Positions 25,666 to 36,166 of a stretch of DNA of 64,000 nucleotides are shown here, one piece after another (position 1 is the first letter of the stretch; every line of letters starts with the position of its first letter). The DNA lies in contig JAIFAC010000320.1 of the NCBI GenBank assembly GCA_026545765.1, forward strand, positions 59,841 to 123,840, written 5' to 3'. This DNA is from Plantago major. Its lineage: Eukaryota; Streptophyta; Magnoliopsida; Lamiales; Plantaginaceae. The notes under the pieces were generated by a model, which was given only the letters and a program-made list of their open reading frames with translations, made no database searches and had not been told where the DNA came from. Made by a program: the position numbers and the translations under genes.

Positions 25666-25739
25666 CTGTATAAGTTCTCTTCACTACAATCTCTGGCTGG
25701 AAGGAGTGGTTCTATCCAACCCGAATTTCAACCCCGTTC
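25490..25739. repeat. Direct duplication of a 78-bp segment around a second TA tract
   Basis: A 78-bp segment at 25490-25567 (from TATAGCTGTATAAGTTCTC to CAACCCCGTTC) recurs at 25662-25739, apparently without change. A longer (TA)n tract (about 25574-25664) lies between the copies. The microsatellite and its right flank were therefore duplicated together. Confidence 0.9.
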
Positions 25740-25889
25740 GAAATAATGATGTTCAGGTCCGGTCTGGTATATACTCGAACCCGTTATATATCTTTGTTTC
25801 AAAATACGACCGCAACATTTTATGATTAAATTAGTAAAAAACTACATTTTTTCCTGCGGAGGGTGCGTGGGGTTTTGGGGTCTGCATAT

Positions 25890-26210
25890 ACTCTCTAATT
25901 AGGCGGGGAAACTCTCTTCGATCTTCTCTCTACTTTCTTGATGCATAACGGGCCTGGGTGATCTGATATTCTCTAGATGGGGAAACTCTCTTAGATCTTC
26001 TCTCTACTTTCCTGGCCTCCATAACGAGCCGAGGGAGGGCGGGGATCAGCTGAGACTCTCTAGGTAGGGAAAATGTCGTCGATCTTCTTTGTACTTTCTT
26101 GATCTCCATGACGGGAAGGGGAGGGGGGTCTGGCAGTTACACTCTAGGTGGGAAAACTCTCTTCTATCTTTTCTTTACTTTCTTCATCCATAACGGACCC
26201 CGAGGGGGGG
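25890..26210. repeat. Minisatellite, about four units of ~90-100 bp
   Basis: Four imperfect units, each with a GGGAAACTCTC core, then a TTCTCTCTACTTTC block, then a CATAACGG block. Unit length varies. No coding potential. Confidence 0.75.
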
Positions 26211-26211
26211 G

Positions 26212-26410
26212 ACAACCGTACCATGTGAAATTATGTTCGTAGAATAATAATTTTTGTATCTTTGGTGGGGTGATGGATACCACCGCGGGGGTTGTGGGAA
26301 CCGGTGGGTTGGAAAAAGCAACCGTAACATGTGAAATTACGTCTGTATAATATTTGTGTGTGTGTAGTGGGGTGACCACATATCACCGCGAGATTGTTGG
26401 GAACAACCCT
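26212..26410. repeat. Two-copy direct repeat of ~100 bp
   Basis: An ACCGTACCATGTGAAATTA segment (26217) recurs as ACCGTAACATGTGAAATTA (26320). Each is followed by a GT-rich stretch, a GGGGTGA block and a TCACCGCG block. It may be part of the same decayed repeat as the minisatellite. Confidence 0.6.
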
Positions 26411-26961
26411 ATTGATTGTGTTGTATACTTTTGTATTTTATTTTGGTTCCGTTTGAGGGATATATTTTTTTGTAAAAAAAAACATGTACATGTTACTAAT
26501 TATCGGGTCGGGTACGGTATGACCCTATTTTTACATTTTCTATAGTTAACATAAATAAACACTCAATAATATAATATTGGATGAAGAATGATTACCGACC
26601 GACACCACGACCAACGTTGTCTAAAAGGAATTTTGACTATCTTATTTTCTCGATTAATTTATTTAATCCTCACATTTTTATTTATTATTAAAAGTAAATT
26701 ATATCGTGTCATCGCCACATATTAGTAATAGTTTACATTAAAATCCTGACTTACAATGCGTGTGTCAAGCTTTTTTGGTACATAAAGTTAATTTTTTGCT
26801 TTTTTTTTTTTTCTTTAAGAATTCGCGTGAAGCTATAATATAGGCATCGTCGTTTTATCTAGAAGCAGTTGGTTGCCTTCTCTGCCTGAGTTTCTAGAGC
26901 ATGTCTAAGTGACCCTGTCCCTAATTAAATCTCTTATGCAAAATCTAGAGTAATACATACC
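26411..26961. other. Unassigned AT-rich spacer
   Basis: No gene, structured repeat or known element recognised. Confidence 0.5.
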
Positions 26962-27872
26962 GGGCGATTTTCGTTTGACACCCTTTTAAGATGGTCACTA
27001 AACGTTTAGGTCCTTAATGTTTGAAAAATTACATTGAAGGACAAAATGTAACTTATGAAATAAAAATAATTACATTAAAGGACAAAATGTAACTTATGAA
27101 ATAAAAATAATTACAGTGAAGGACAAAAGTCAACCCTCATTATTGATGAAATAATTTTACCCTTTAATTTCTTATTTTATTTTCTATATGTTAATTCATC
27201 TTATTACAATCAACTCCAAAACTTTTAAATTTTGATATATGAACCACCAAAATTTTCTTTTTTCATATTTCTAACTTTTTTCGTGTTTTACTAAAATCTA
27301 AAATAAAATATTTAAATTTATCGTTACAATAAAAACTAGATATTATATGGAAGCTTCGGTTTTACAGCTTACTGGAGCTCGATTACCGGAGCTCCAATGG
27401 AATCTATGGAAGGTCCTTATTATTTTTAAAAAAAAAATTATTAGTTTAATAAAGAAAGAAAAATATACGAGTTAGGTTGGATAAAAGTTTTGGGGTTAAT
27501 TAATAGATTTTGAAAGGTCTGAGTCAAATATGTAATTAAATAAAATTAGCATTTCAAAATAAATGGTTTAATTAAGAAAAAAGGGGTAAATAAAACTTTT
27601 TCAACAAAAGTCAACCAAAAACCAAAAGTTGTCCTTCAATGTAATATTTTAAACATTAGGGACCTAAACGTTCAGTGACCATTTTAAAAGGGTGATATGT
27701 GAAAATTCCCCATATAAAAATTACATTCAGAGACCTAACTTCATATACAAGATTTACTAGACTAATGCTCTGTTCTCTTCATCTGAAAACTCATTAATTT
27801 CAGTTCAGTTCAAACATTAGGGACCTAAACGTTTAGTGACCATTTTAAAAGGGTGTCAAACGAAAATTGCCC
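26962..27872. mobile_element. Non-autonomous DNA element (MITE-like) with ~60-bp inverted ends
   Basis: The left end (26962 to about 27022, starting GGGCGATTTTCGTTTGACAC) is inverted at 27811-27872 (ending GAAAATTGCCC). A second, more diverged right-end copy lies inside at about 27650-27709. The internal sequence is AT-rich and non-coding. A short internal direct repeat (27030-27120) contains AATGTAACTTATGAAATAAA twice. No clear target duplication was found, so the superfamily is uncertain. Confidence 0.7.
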
Positions 27873-27873
27873 A

Positions 27874-28080
27874 TTTTTTATATTTTTGAAGAAGACCAAG
27901 AAGCAAGCATCCAACAGGAAGACCTCAAAAGTTGAAGATCAAATCAACTGCACAAGATTGTTGAAGACTAAGGAGAAAAGTATCAGGTATCTAATAAGAT
28001 ATCCGAGAAATCAGAATCGACAAAAGTTTTAAAAGACTATTCAACCCCCAAATTTTACTTTGCCGCTTATCCGACCAACA
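27874..28080 (+). mobile_element. SIRE-type LTR scrap
   Basis: About 200 bp matches parts of the SIRE LTR: the segment with GAAGACCAAGAAG and the LTR 3' end with GACAAAAGTTTTAAAAGACT and a CCAACA terminus. The middle of the LTR is missing. It is a truncated, older copy of the family at 2686-18247. Confidence 0.8.
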
Positions 28081-28085
28081 AACTA

Positions 28086-28334
28086 CTCTCTTCGTCTCGC
28101 ATAACTTTATACATTTATCTATTTTAGACGTAACATAAAACTTCATACCTTACCCCAAAGGTAACCTACCCCACACTAAATAAATAGTAAACAATCTAAA
28201 CTTTACACTCAAATTATACATTTGCATGTTACTAAAATTTTACGCTCAGATTTTTCATTTTTTATCATTAATTTAACTTTTACCCAAAAATTGCGCGTCA
28301 ACTTTAATATATAAAGTTATCGAGACGGAGTGTG
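28086..28334. mobile_element. Stowaway (Tc1/mariner) MITE
   Basis: About 250 bp, AT-rich. Its inverted ends are CTCTCTTCGTCTCGCATAAC and, on the right, GTTATCGAGACGGAG; the CTC...CGTC type end is characteristic of Stowaway. TA precedes the left end; the right TA has decayed. Confidence 0.8.
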
Positions 28335-28372
28335 TTCTTGATTGGAATCAAACAGTTTCTAGTTACTCCAGC

Positions 28373-28381
28373 TCAATTGAC
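28373..28381. repeat. 9-bp target duplication TCAATTGAC, left copy
   Basis: Matches 29520-29528 exactly. A 9-bp duplication is the Mutator superfamily signature. Confidence 0.9.
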
Positions 28382-29519
28382 GAGAAAATGGCACAAATGG
28401 TACATATGTTATATGGTTTTGGCACATGCAGTACATGGTTTGCTAGTCATGGCAAGTATGCACGGTAAAAGATGGCAATTTTGGTACATTTGAGATTAAC
28501 TTTCCTTGCATCATCATCAAATTTGTTGGTGCGGTGGCATGCCACATAATCAGATTTTAAAAAGAATACAAGTTAATGTGAAAAAAATAAAATTAGTTAA
28601 CAGATGCTAAAATAGAAAATAGAAAATGTAAAAAAAGGTAAATAGAAATAGAGATTGACTAAAATCCCTAATGATTGTTTTTTCGATTCTGGTAGAGAGC
28701 TTCCTCTCGTATTTCAAGGGCTAAAGAGGTTGATAAGTTGGGCCGGAATGCTTTCTCGCACGTGAAACTCTCAATCCTTTTTGCCAGTTCTCTGACATAT
28801 TTCTTGGACCACAGACTACTTGCGTCGATTGGTAATTAGAAAGATGTTGACTCCGCCGGAGACTTTTATCATCGAACGAACGGAATTTCTAAATTTAATT
28901 CCACCCTAGATACATAATAAGTATTTTTTTTTTACAGCTATCACTAGTATTTTTCCACCTTTTTTACTTGTCTCATGTTATCAATTGATCTGGCCCTTGA
29001 AAGACGAGAGGAAGCTCTCTCTATCAGAATGGAACAATAATTATGTGCTTCATCTTAGAACGATCGAAATTTCTAAATTTGATTCCACCCGCCGACACAT
29101 AATAAGTTTTTTTTACAGCTATCACATTTACTTTTCCCCATTTTTAGTTGTCTCCATGTTATCATCGAATTAACTGCCCTTGAAAGGCGAGAGGAAGCTC
29201 TCTGTCTAAATGAAAAATAATCTTTATGGTTTTTAGTCAACCTATGTTTCTATTCACGCTTTCTTTTGTGTTATTCTCCATTTTCTATTTTAGAAACTGA
29301 TAATTAATCTTTTGCATTTCACTTTCATTTTCTTTCTTTTTTAATTTAATTACCGGCACGCTACAACAACAAAAAAATTGATGAAAATACGAAGTCAACC
29401 CCAAATGTATCAAAAATACCAATTTTTATCATATTGTTGTGCATATGGGCCAGGACCAACAAACCATGTACTGCGTGTGCCAAAACATATAACTTATGTA
29501 CCATTTGTGCCATTTTCTC
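28382..29519. mobile_element. Mutator-type MITE with ~140-bp inverted ends
   Basis: Starts GAGAAAATGGCACAAATGG and ends with its inverse. The inverted repeats extend about 140 bp (28382-28520 against 29385-29519) with scattered mismatches. TCAATTGAC flanks both sides. The interior has no transposase. It contains a ~170-bp direct duplication (about 28880-29040 and 29060-29215) and an inverted piece of the same near 28695. Confidence 0.9.
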
Positions 29520-29528
29520 TCAATTGAC
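29520..29528. repeat. 9-bp target duplication TCAATTGAC, right copy
   Basis: Exact partner of 28373-28381. Confidence 0.9.
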
Positions 29529-31440
29529 CTTACTTTTATATGCAAAGCACGGTTACTCTCGGTAAAAAAAAATCTAAACCAGTAAAAATATACTACACTA
29601 TATTGAAATACAAACAAATTGAAGAAATAACACAAACCAAACTAAAATACAATACTATATTATTTCTTTCATGATTGCTTAGACTTCCACTTCAGTTTGT
29701 AGGAATTTCCAAAACTCCATCTTGTGGTCACATATTTCAAATAAACCAACACAACGATAGCACATATAATCTTGAACTTAAGCAATGAATTTCTTGTCAT
29801 TTCATCTAAGATCTGTACAGAACATTCATAACAACTAGAAAACTCACAACCACTGAAAAACCCGGCTCTATAACATTGAACCGGTCCCCCGACTCGACCT
29901 TTTTTTTGGAGGATATCCAGCTCAATTCCATGTTCTGACTTTTAAAACATAGTCCCACTCCCACCTATTAATTTAATTGTACACACAGAATTATGCTTAA
30001 CACTCTTTTTATCGGCTTCTATGCTTTTAGTTCATGTTTTAGGTTCCTTTTCTTTTTAACTTTTTTTCTGTGTTGAGATTCCGGTTTTTTGAACCATGAG
30101 CCATCAATCAATTTTGTCTACCCTTTCCCCAATCCGCCCTGCTCAGATGGTTGTACCGCCCCCAGGCAACCGACCTGTTACATCGTCCGCCCTGGACATG
30201 GTGAGACTATAATTCAAATGCTCATAAATTTTGATAGCAAACCATTCATTAGCAAATTCCCATGTCTGGTTCAACTTTTCTGAAACCCTGGTGCATATTA
30301 ATCAGAAAATCACAAGGTAAGCCAAGACTTTTCCCATTCAATCTGTTAACAAAGTTACGATACTCATTTACAAATGAAGATATCAAATAACAACAAAGAC
30401 GCTAAGAACTAAGATATTTATAGTGGTCGATACATCCACTAGTTCAATGTTTCAGCTCAGATCTTTTAGAGACAATATACCATGAAGATAAATTCAAAGG
30501 TCACTCAGACGAGCAGGTTCGTATGATCCTATCCTATGCAAGTATGCTTCCTTATAAATGAGACAATGGACATAAAACTTTCAACATTTGTTTCAGGTAG
30601 CGAAAGATCAGTGCTATCATATGGAGTAACTTCTACTTCTACAGTCTACACCAAGATACTGTATTATTTAACCATGATTTTCAAAACTCTTGTAGCAGAA
30701 TTTTGAAAAGTCTTCTGTTACTCAATATAGAAGTATCTTTTTTATTGTTTCACGGAGTTTTATTTTTCTCCATGAGTAAAGCAAATGAAGTTGCACCGTG
30801 CTTTCTCTGTACAAGACACATCCATCGTTCCCCATAATGCATGTCACAGTTCAAAGTCACGAACACTAAATATAACATCATTCCAGATGAAATCTTAGAC
30901 TACCATTAACAGTATGAGAAGAGAGGAATTTAGAAAACATGTCTATTCACAACTATCTAACAACTACTGTATCTTAAGGTCGACTGTCAGACTTATCACA
31001 TCAAGAATCACGATTAAGAGAACAACAAATAATTCTAACCAGACCAATGGTGGTCTGACTAACCACCTCCTAAACCTACCAACTATGTGAAGTAGGTAGA
31101 AAATCAAGCTTATGGTTTGCCATCTTCATTTGAATGCAAAATTTCATAGAACATAGGGTACTTCCATGTACTATACTCATACTAGTACATAAAAGGAAAA
31201 GATTTATATATCTCTGTTTCCCTGTTAAGAAGAATGCAGATTTACAGAATATCCGATACACACACATCAGAACATTATACAGCACTGCACCATATTAGTG
31301 AACAAGAACCCACTTCATTAGAAGCTCAGAGGCGTCTAGATGCTAAGATCAGAAATAAAATGCACTGACCTTTTTTTGTAAAATAGGGAGAAGATATCTC
31401 TAAGCAAAAGTATAAATGCCTGTTCTATTATACTCTGCAC
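29529..31440. other. Intergenic DNA with no recognised gene
   Basis: About 1.9 kb of AT-rich sequence. Short reading frames (for example 30089-30283) have no family resemblance, splice context or codon bias. The last part is probably the 3' flank of the minus-strand coiled-coil gene that ends at 31509. Confidence 0.5.
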
Positions 31441-31508
31441 CTATGTTGAAAATACAGCCATGATTTCGGATTCTACAAAGAAAAAGTATGAGTTTGAACT
31501 CTCTCAAG

Positions 31509-33150
31509 CTACATCCTACACTGCTCCACTAAGCATAATCTCTGTTCCTCACAAAATTTGGCAACCCTCTCCTCAAACTTTTTCATCGCTAGGTCCTCCT
31601 GGCTTTCAGGCAACAAACTCTTCATCTTGTAGAGTTGCAGTATGTACAGAGAAACTCATTCAAAGTATTCAAAAGATCCATATTACTACGCAGAACCAAA
31701 AGAGCTTGCCTCCCACTAGCATACGCTTTATCTCTCTCATTAACCAATTTCGCCACCTCTTCCTCTAGTGTTTTTATCACTAAATCTTTTTCTTTGCACT
31801 GGGTATTAAGCTCTCGTATTACCTCGGAGTCCTTACAAGAACACTCCTTTGAGGCCTTGAGTATTCCATCCGATTCAAGGCAAGAACTTCAACAAATTCA
31901 AGTCGTTTCCAGTTGGAATTCACCACGCTTTTCACCTTCCAGCATATGCAAAGCATACGCTCTATGAGAATTCTGCAATAAGAAAAAACACTGTTATCAT
32001 TCATGCAAAGAAGACTATAAAGTGTGTTAATATCATTACAATTATGAACTACCTTCATCGTATACTGCATAATATCCTCAAACAAACAGCGAGAGTCAAC
32101 CTTCATATATTCTTCAACGCCAGACTTGCTCAAAATAGAAATTAGCCTTTTCCAACTCACATCTTCAGCTTCACCACTAGAACATGGGCCTCCCGACAGA
32201 AGAGGAACTGATGGCATCAAGCTAGAATCAGCATTAGGCAACTGGTATGCAGAAGGAGTAGCAACCTCATGTATGTTTCGAGTCTTTTCACAAGATAATT
32301 TTTCAGAAAGGCAAGGCCCTTCACTTTTAACAAGGCCAGAAGATGTAGCTTGGTCACGACCCCTAACCTGTGAGGGAGGAAGAGCTGATGTATGCTCGGT
32401 CTGTGTGTCATGTGAGTTCATTTGTAAATAAATCTAAACAATCTCCATACCCATTTAAGAAACATGCAAGAAAACTCATGAAAGAAGATATATTTACATC
32501 ATACGAATTCTCTCGTGTGTTTAGTCCTACATTCTTGATGCAACGGGGTTTATTTGTCTACTTTAGAAATATGGCGGGTTAAATGACAGGACTATTATAC
32601 AATACAAATGGTGTAAATGTCTAATACAAAAAAATGCCATCAAGGAACAGGAAATTCAAGACTTCTGTGCAGTGATCATTATACAATCAATGAAACAAAA
32701 TGGAATCTGAATCTTTACATATAAACAACATAATTAAACCCCTAATTCAGAACGGACTTTGGGTTTAAGACCTGTAGACGACGATCGAATGAATGCTCAT
32801 CATTGCTGATCATAAGAAGTATGTTACTAATATCTTTCAAATCAACGTCAGAAGAATCTTCAACGCTACGAGAACCCATTTCCGAATTAATGTGACCTGC
32901 TCAGTGAACAAATTCAAAATGAAAATTACTAGAGCTGGAGAGAAATCGAACAGTAAGTGTTTAAACTTACCAGTTGCTATGAAGAGGAAGAATAGAATAA
33001 TTCTCAATGACCATGGAAAGATCAAGATTTTGAGAAAAACTTCGGTGTAAAAACAGAGTAGAACTAAACTTGTATTCACAGAAGTTATAGAATCGGAGAC
33101 TTTGTTACAACTGTTTCTTTCAGCGAAACCCTAGAAATTTGGGAGGTCTA
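31509..33150 (-). CDS. Unrecognised coiled-coil protein gene, at least four exons
   Basis: I do not recognise the family. On the minus strand a 5' UTR exon (about 33150-32971, with the plant leader motif CTAGGGTTTCG) is followed by coding exons 32879-32772, 32400-32053 and 31972-31509. Splice sites are GT/AG, and the first two coding exons are in phase 0 (36 and 116 codons). The protein starts MGSRSVEDSSDVDLKDISN. It has a Ser/Pro-rich middle and a conserved-looking VEEYMKVDSRCLFEDIMQY block, then a charged helical region (VIRELNTQCKEKDLVIK, VAKLVNERDKA) that should form a coiled coil. It ends near VEQCRM, giving about 305 residues. In the last exon the frame is interrupted: two stops lie near 31900 and a shift is needed near 31650, although coding character continues on both sides. 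Confidence 0.6.
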
Positions 33151-33950
33151 ACTTGTGCAGCCTAGGGTACAATCAATTTAAAGGCAATCTTCTGATTAAT
33201 AAGTACACATAATTTCTATATATATAAGTGTTTGAAACATGAAATATATACTCAAATAGTCTTCACAGTTTTTAGTGTATGGATCATTTACATTCTTACT
33301 TTAATTTCTATCAAGTTTATAAGTAACTTTCGCGAGAGGCCGTCTCTCGGAGAGAGCAAAATCAAACATAACATATTTTATCATATACATGGCATTGCTT
33401 AGCTACAAACATCACATATAAATAAATGCATATAATGCAAGTATAATGCAGGGGTATTATACACACGGTGCTTGAAGTTATGTTTGTATAAGATACGACG
33501 CTGAATTGGCCTCCGAAAGCATTGAACTTACAAAAGTTTGTATAAGTGTTTTTGCATGGTTAAAGCAAATAGTATGCTTATGTGTGCCTTAATCATGTAC
33601 TACTATCCAGCATTACATAACAAGTTCACTCATCAATCTTTATTTCCTAATAATGTTAAACCAAATTCGATAGAACTCTAAAATTGACTGCAAATATTTC
33701 CTTCAATTGTACTGGAGAATAAGAGAAAGTAAACATGATTGTATCCTCTGGAACCTCGCACGAGCACCACATACACCGAACTTGTTCGAAACACACCACC
33801 TCAGATCAATACCGAGCAAAGTCCTCCGCCTCTATATTTTGTGAAGCGATAAAAACTTCGACAACTCTCCGATCGGACTCCGGCTGGTGGTTGTCAAATC
33901 TTGAGGAAAATTCATAAAAAGGGTATCAAAAGTAATAGAATTAAAATCCT
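33151..33950. other. Intergenic upstream region of the coiled-coil gene
   Basis: This holds the presumed promoter of the minus-strand gene and AT-rich DNA. The small + frame at 33735-33917 has no support. Confidence 0.45.
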
Positions 33951-33959
33951 CAACTACCT

Positions 33960-35285
33960 AAGTTCTTGAGTTCTTAGAGAAGTTTTCTCAGCAACCATAA
34001 TCAAGGCTTCTTTTAACAATGTATTCAGTAATGCTATTTCAGCATCGTTTTCCACATATTGTGTTGTGAGAATAGCATTATTTTTTTAAATATTTTCAGC
34101 GTGGATAAGTTGCTGAAAGTAAATTACAGTAAGTAAGTAACACTTGTTTACTTGTTTATAATGGTATCTGAAGGTGACGTAATACTTCAACTATCCACTT
34201 CGCCCTTCACAAGGACTTGAATTCACTAAGACAAAAAATCGAGATTCCTTACAAAATACTATTATTAGCTAAATCCCTTTTACCCTAAGTTCTCAACTTA
34301 GTAACCGTGAAACCCTCATTCTTTGACTTCCCAAGTTAAATACGCTGGTTCCCACAAGGGGTTTTCTTAACTTTCCAAGTTAAGTAGTTCCTCCCTTAAC
34401 CTTATTCCAAGGGGTTTTCCTTAGTAATCCAACTAAGTAGTTCCTCCCTTTTCCTTAACACGCTTGTTGGGGTGGTTGAATTGTGGTTGGCTTTGTCAAG
34501 ACGGCGTATACCTTAATCACAATATTGCAGTGACTTTGGTACACAATAAAAAAACTCTTCTTAAATTTCTAAGTTTCAAGGACTAAGTAAGATGTTTTTG
34601 AAAACAAGACTTCTTCTGTTTAGAGGAAAGAATAGTTTATTGTCGCAACTTAAAGTTTATTCTATTGCTTTACAAGTAGCTTCACAAAGCTTGAGTCTTG
34701 TACAAGTTTTTTAGACTAAGAGTGCTGGAGAAAGTTTGATCGCAATCTAAGCTTGTATTCAGTGTTTTCTGGTATTCTGTGTGTTTTTCTCAGCTACTAA
34801 GTGTCTCTATTTATAGTGCAAATCAGTCCCGTTATGATTTGAATATGTTGGATAAAAATTCAAACAATTGTTGATATGTCACTTTTTTCAAATGTACTTG
34901 CCTTTTGTCCTTACCTTCAATAGGAATGTTTTATGGCAGGTTGAAAATTTGTATTTTAGTTTTACCAAAGTACATATTCAAAACTCCTTTGTAACAGATT
35001 TATTACTTAGTTGTCCTATAAAACTAAGTGATCGTTTCAGCTAGGTAATATTCTTCAGTAGGTAATTTGGTCAACCTACTATGTCTTACATATTTTAACT
35101 TGACCAAGTAATTGTGATGAGGTACCAATTGCTGAAAAATGTCTTTTATATCTTAGATAAGTTATTCAGTTATACTAAGTCTTCAGTGATTTGTCTTCTC
35201 AGCATCTTCTGGACGCAACGTCAAAGTGGCAGGTTTTTAGCAGGTTGATCAAAAATAAAATTACATGCTCTTAAAAAACCTAACA
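33960..35285 (-). mobile_element. Copia LTR remnant, SIRE-related, minus strand
   Basis: On the minus strand the LTR starts TGTTAGGTTTTTTAAGAG at 35285. It has a TATA box in the context CACTATAAATAGAGACAC (about 34803-34820), then a transcribed part with three tandem short hairpins (34437-34323) in the same context as in the SIRE LTR at 3840. Its sequence is otherwise clearly different from the SIRE element here, so it is another family of the lineage. The distal border (about 33960) is uncertain and no target duplication was found. It is a lone LTR or LTR fragment. Confidence 0.65.
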
Positions 35286-35430
35286 CTTCTACATGTCACT
35301 AACTAACATCAAGTAGATTCCTCTTTCACAATGTCCAAGCTAAAAAGTTCCCTAAGGATTAAGTACTATTAATTTGCTGAGACTAGAGATCTCATGTGTT
35401 TACTCATCAAAATCTAAACTTGAACTAACA

Positions 35431-35806
35431 ATATGATCCATCCGGAAACTGCCGAAATCTTGGCTATTTATCATGGAATCGACTTTGTTGTGGAAAATGG
35501 ATGGCACAACGTAATTATCGAGAGTGATTGTTTGGCGATTGGCAAAGCCATAAACTCTTCTTCTTCTTGCTTATTTGTTGGGGTCATTTTGTAGAAGCTA
35601 TTAAGTCTAAATTTCCTCTTTTCATTCCATATTTGTTAAACATGTTTTTCGTTCGGCTAATTCCCTAGCTCATGAGATTGCTAAGCAAGTAGATAGTGAT
35701 AGAGATGGCTTGCCAGATTTACCTATTTGAAATTGGGTAATCCTTCCTTCTGTAATGAACTTTTTCATGAATGAAATCAGTATTCTTTCTTAAAATAAAT
35801 AAATCA
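35431..35806 (+). pseudogene. LINE 3' end with RNase H-like domain
   Basis: The + strand reads AEILAIYHGIDFVVENGWHN then VIIESDCLAIGKAI, and later ANSLAHEIAKQVDSDRDGLP. This is the RNase H-like domain that ends many plant L1 LINE polyproteins. A shift is needed around 35575-35600. A stop at about 35728 is followed by a short 3' tail, with an A-rich end near 35790-35805. Only the last ~370 bp are present, consistent with 5' truncation typical of LINE insertion. Confidence 0.75.
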
Positions 35807-36166
35807 ATCAAGCTGGAAACATAAGTTGTACATTGACCACAGCATAATTTGATTGCAGTTAATCCAGTTGAGTTAATTGATAAGGCTCCTAATCTCCTGA
35901 TCGAAAAACACTTAACTAGACCAGATCTAAATAATAATTTTCCCATTACATCTTCCACTTGAATCTAGAAAATGCTGATGAATTACTTTAAAAAGTAAAT
36001 TCTGCCTTTTCAAAACATATCCATCTCTTCAATTAACATGATTCAACCTGTCAATATACTGTCAAATTAAACCAAGCATGAAGGTACGTTCCACAAATCA
36101 TTCAACCGAATCCTGGACATGCTCTTTGTCTGAACTCAACTTGACATTACACTCACACCTGTATTT
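35807..36166. other. 3' flank of the CHERP-like gene
   Basis: AT-rich sequence directly downstream of the minus-strand stop codon at 36169-36167; it probably includes the 3' UTR. No other feature recognised. Confidence 0.5.

Noticed and set aside
30089-30283. + strand frame starting MNHEPSINFVYP
   Set aside because: Isolated, no family resemblance, no splice or codon support.
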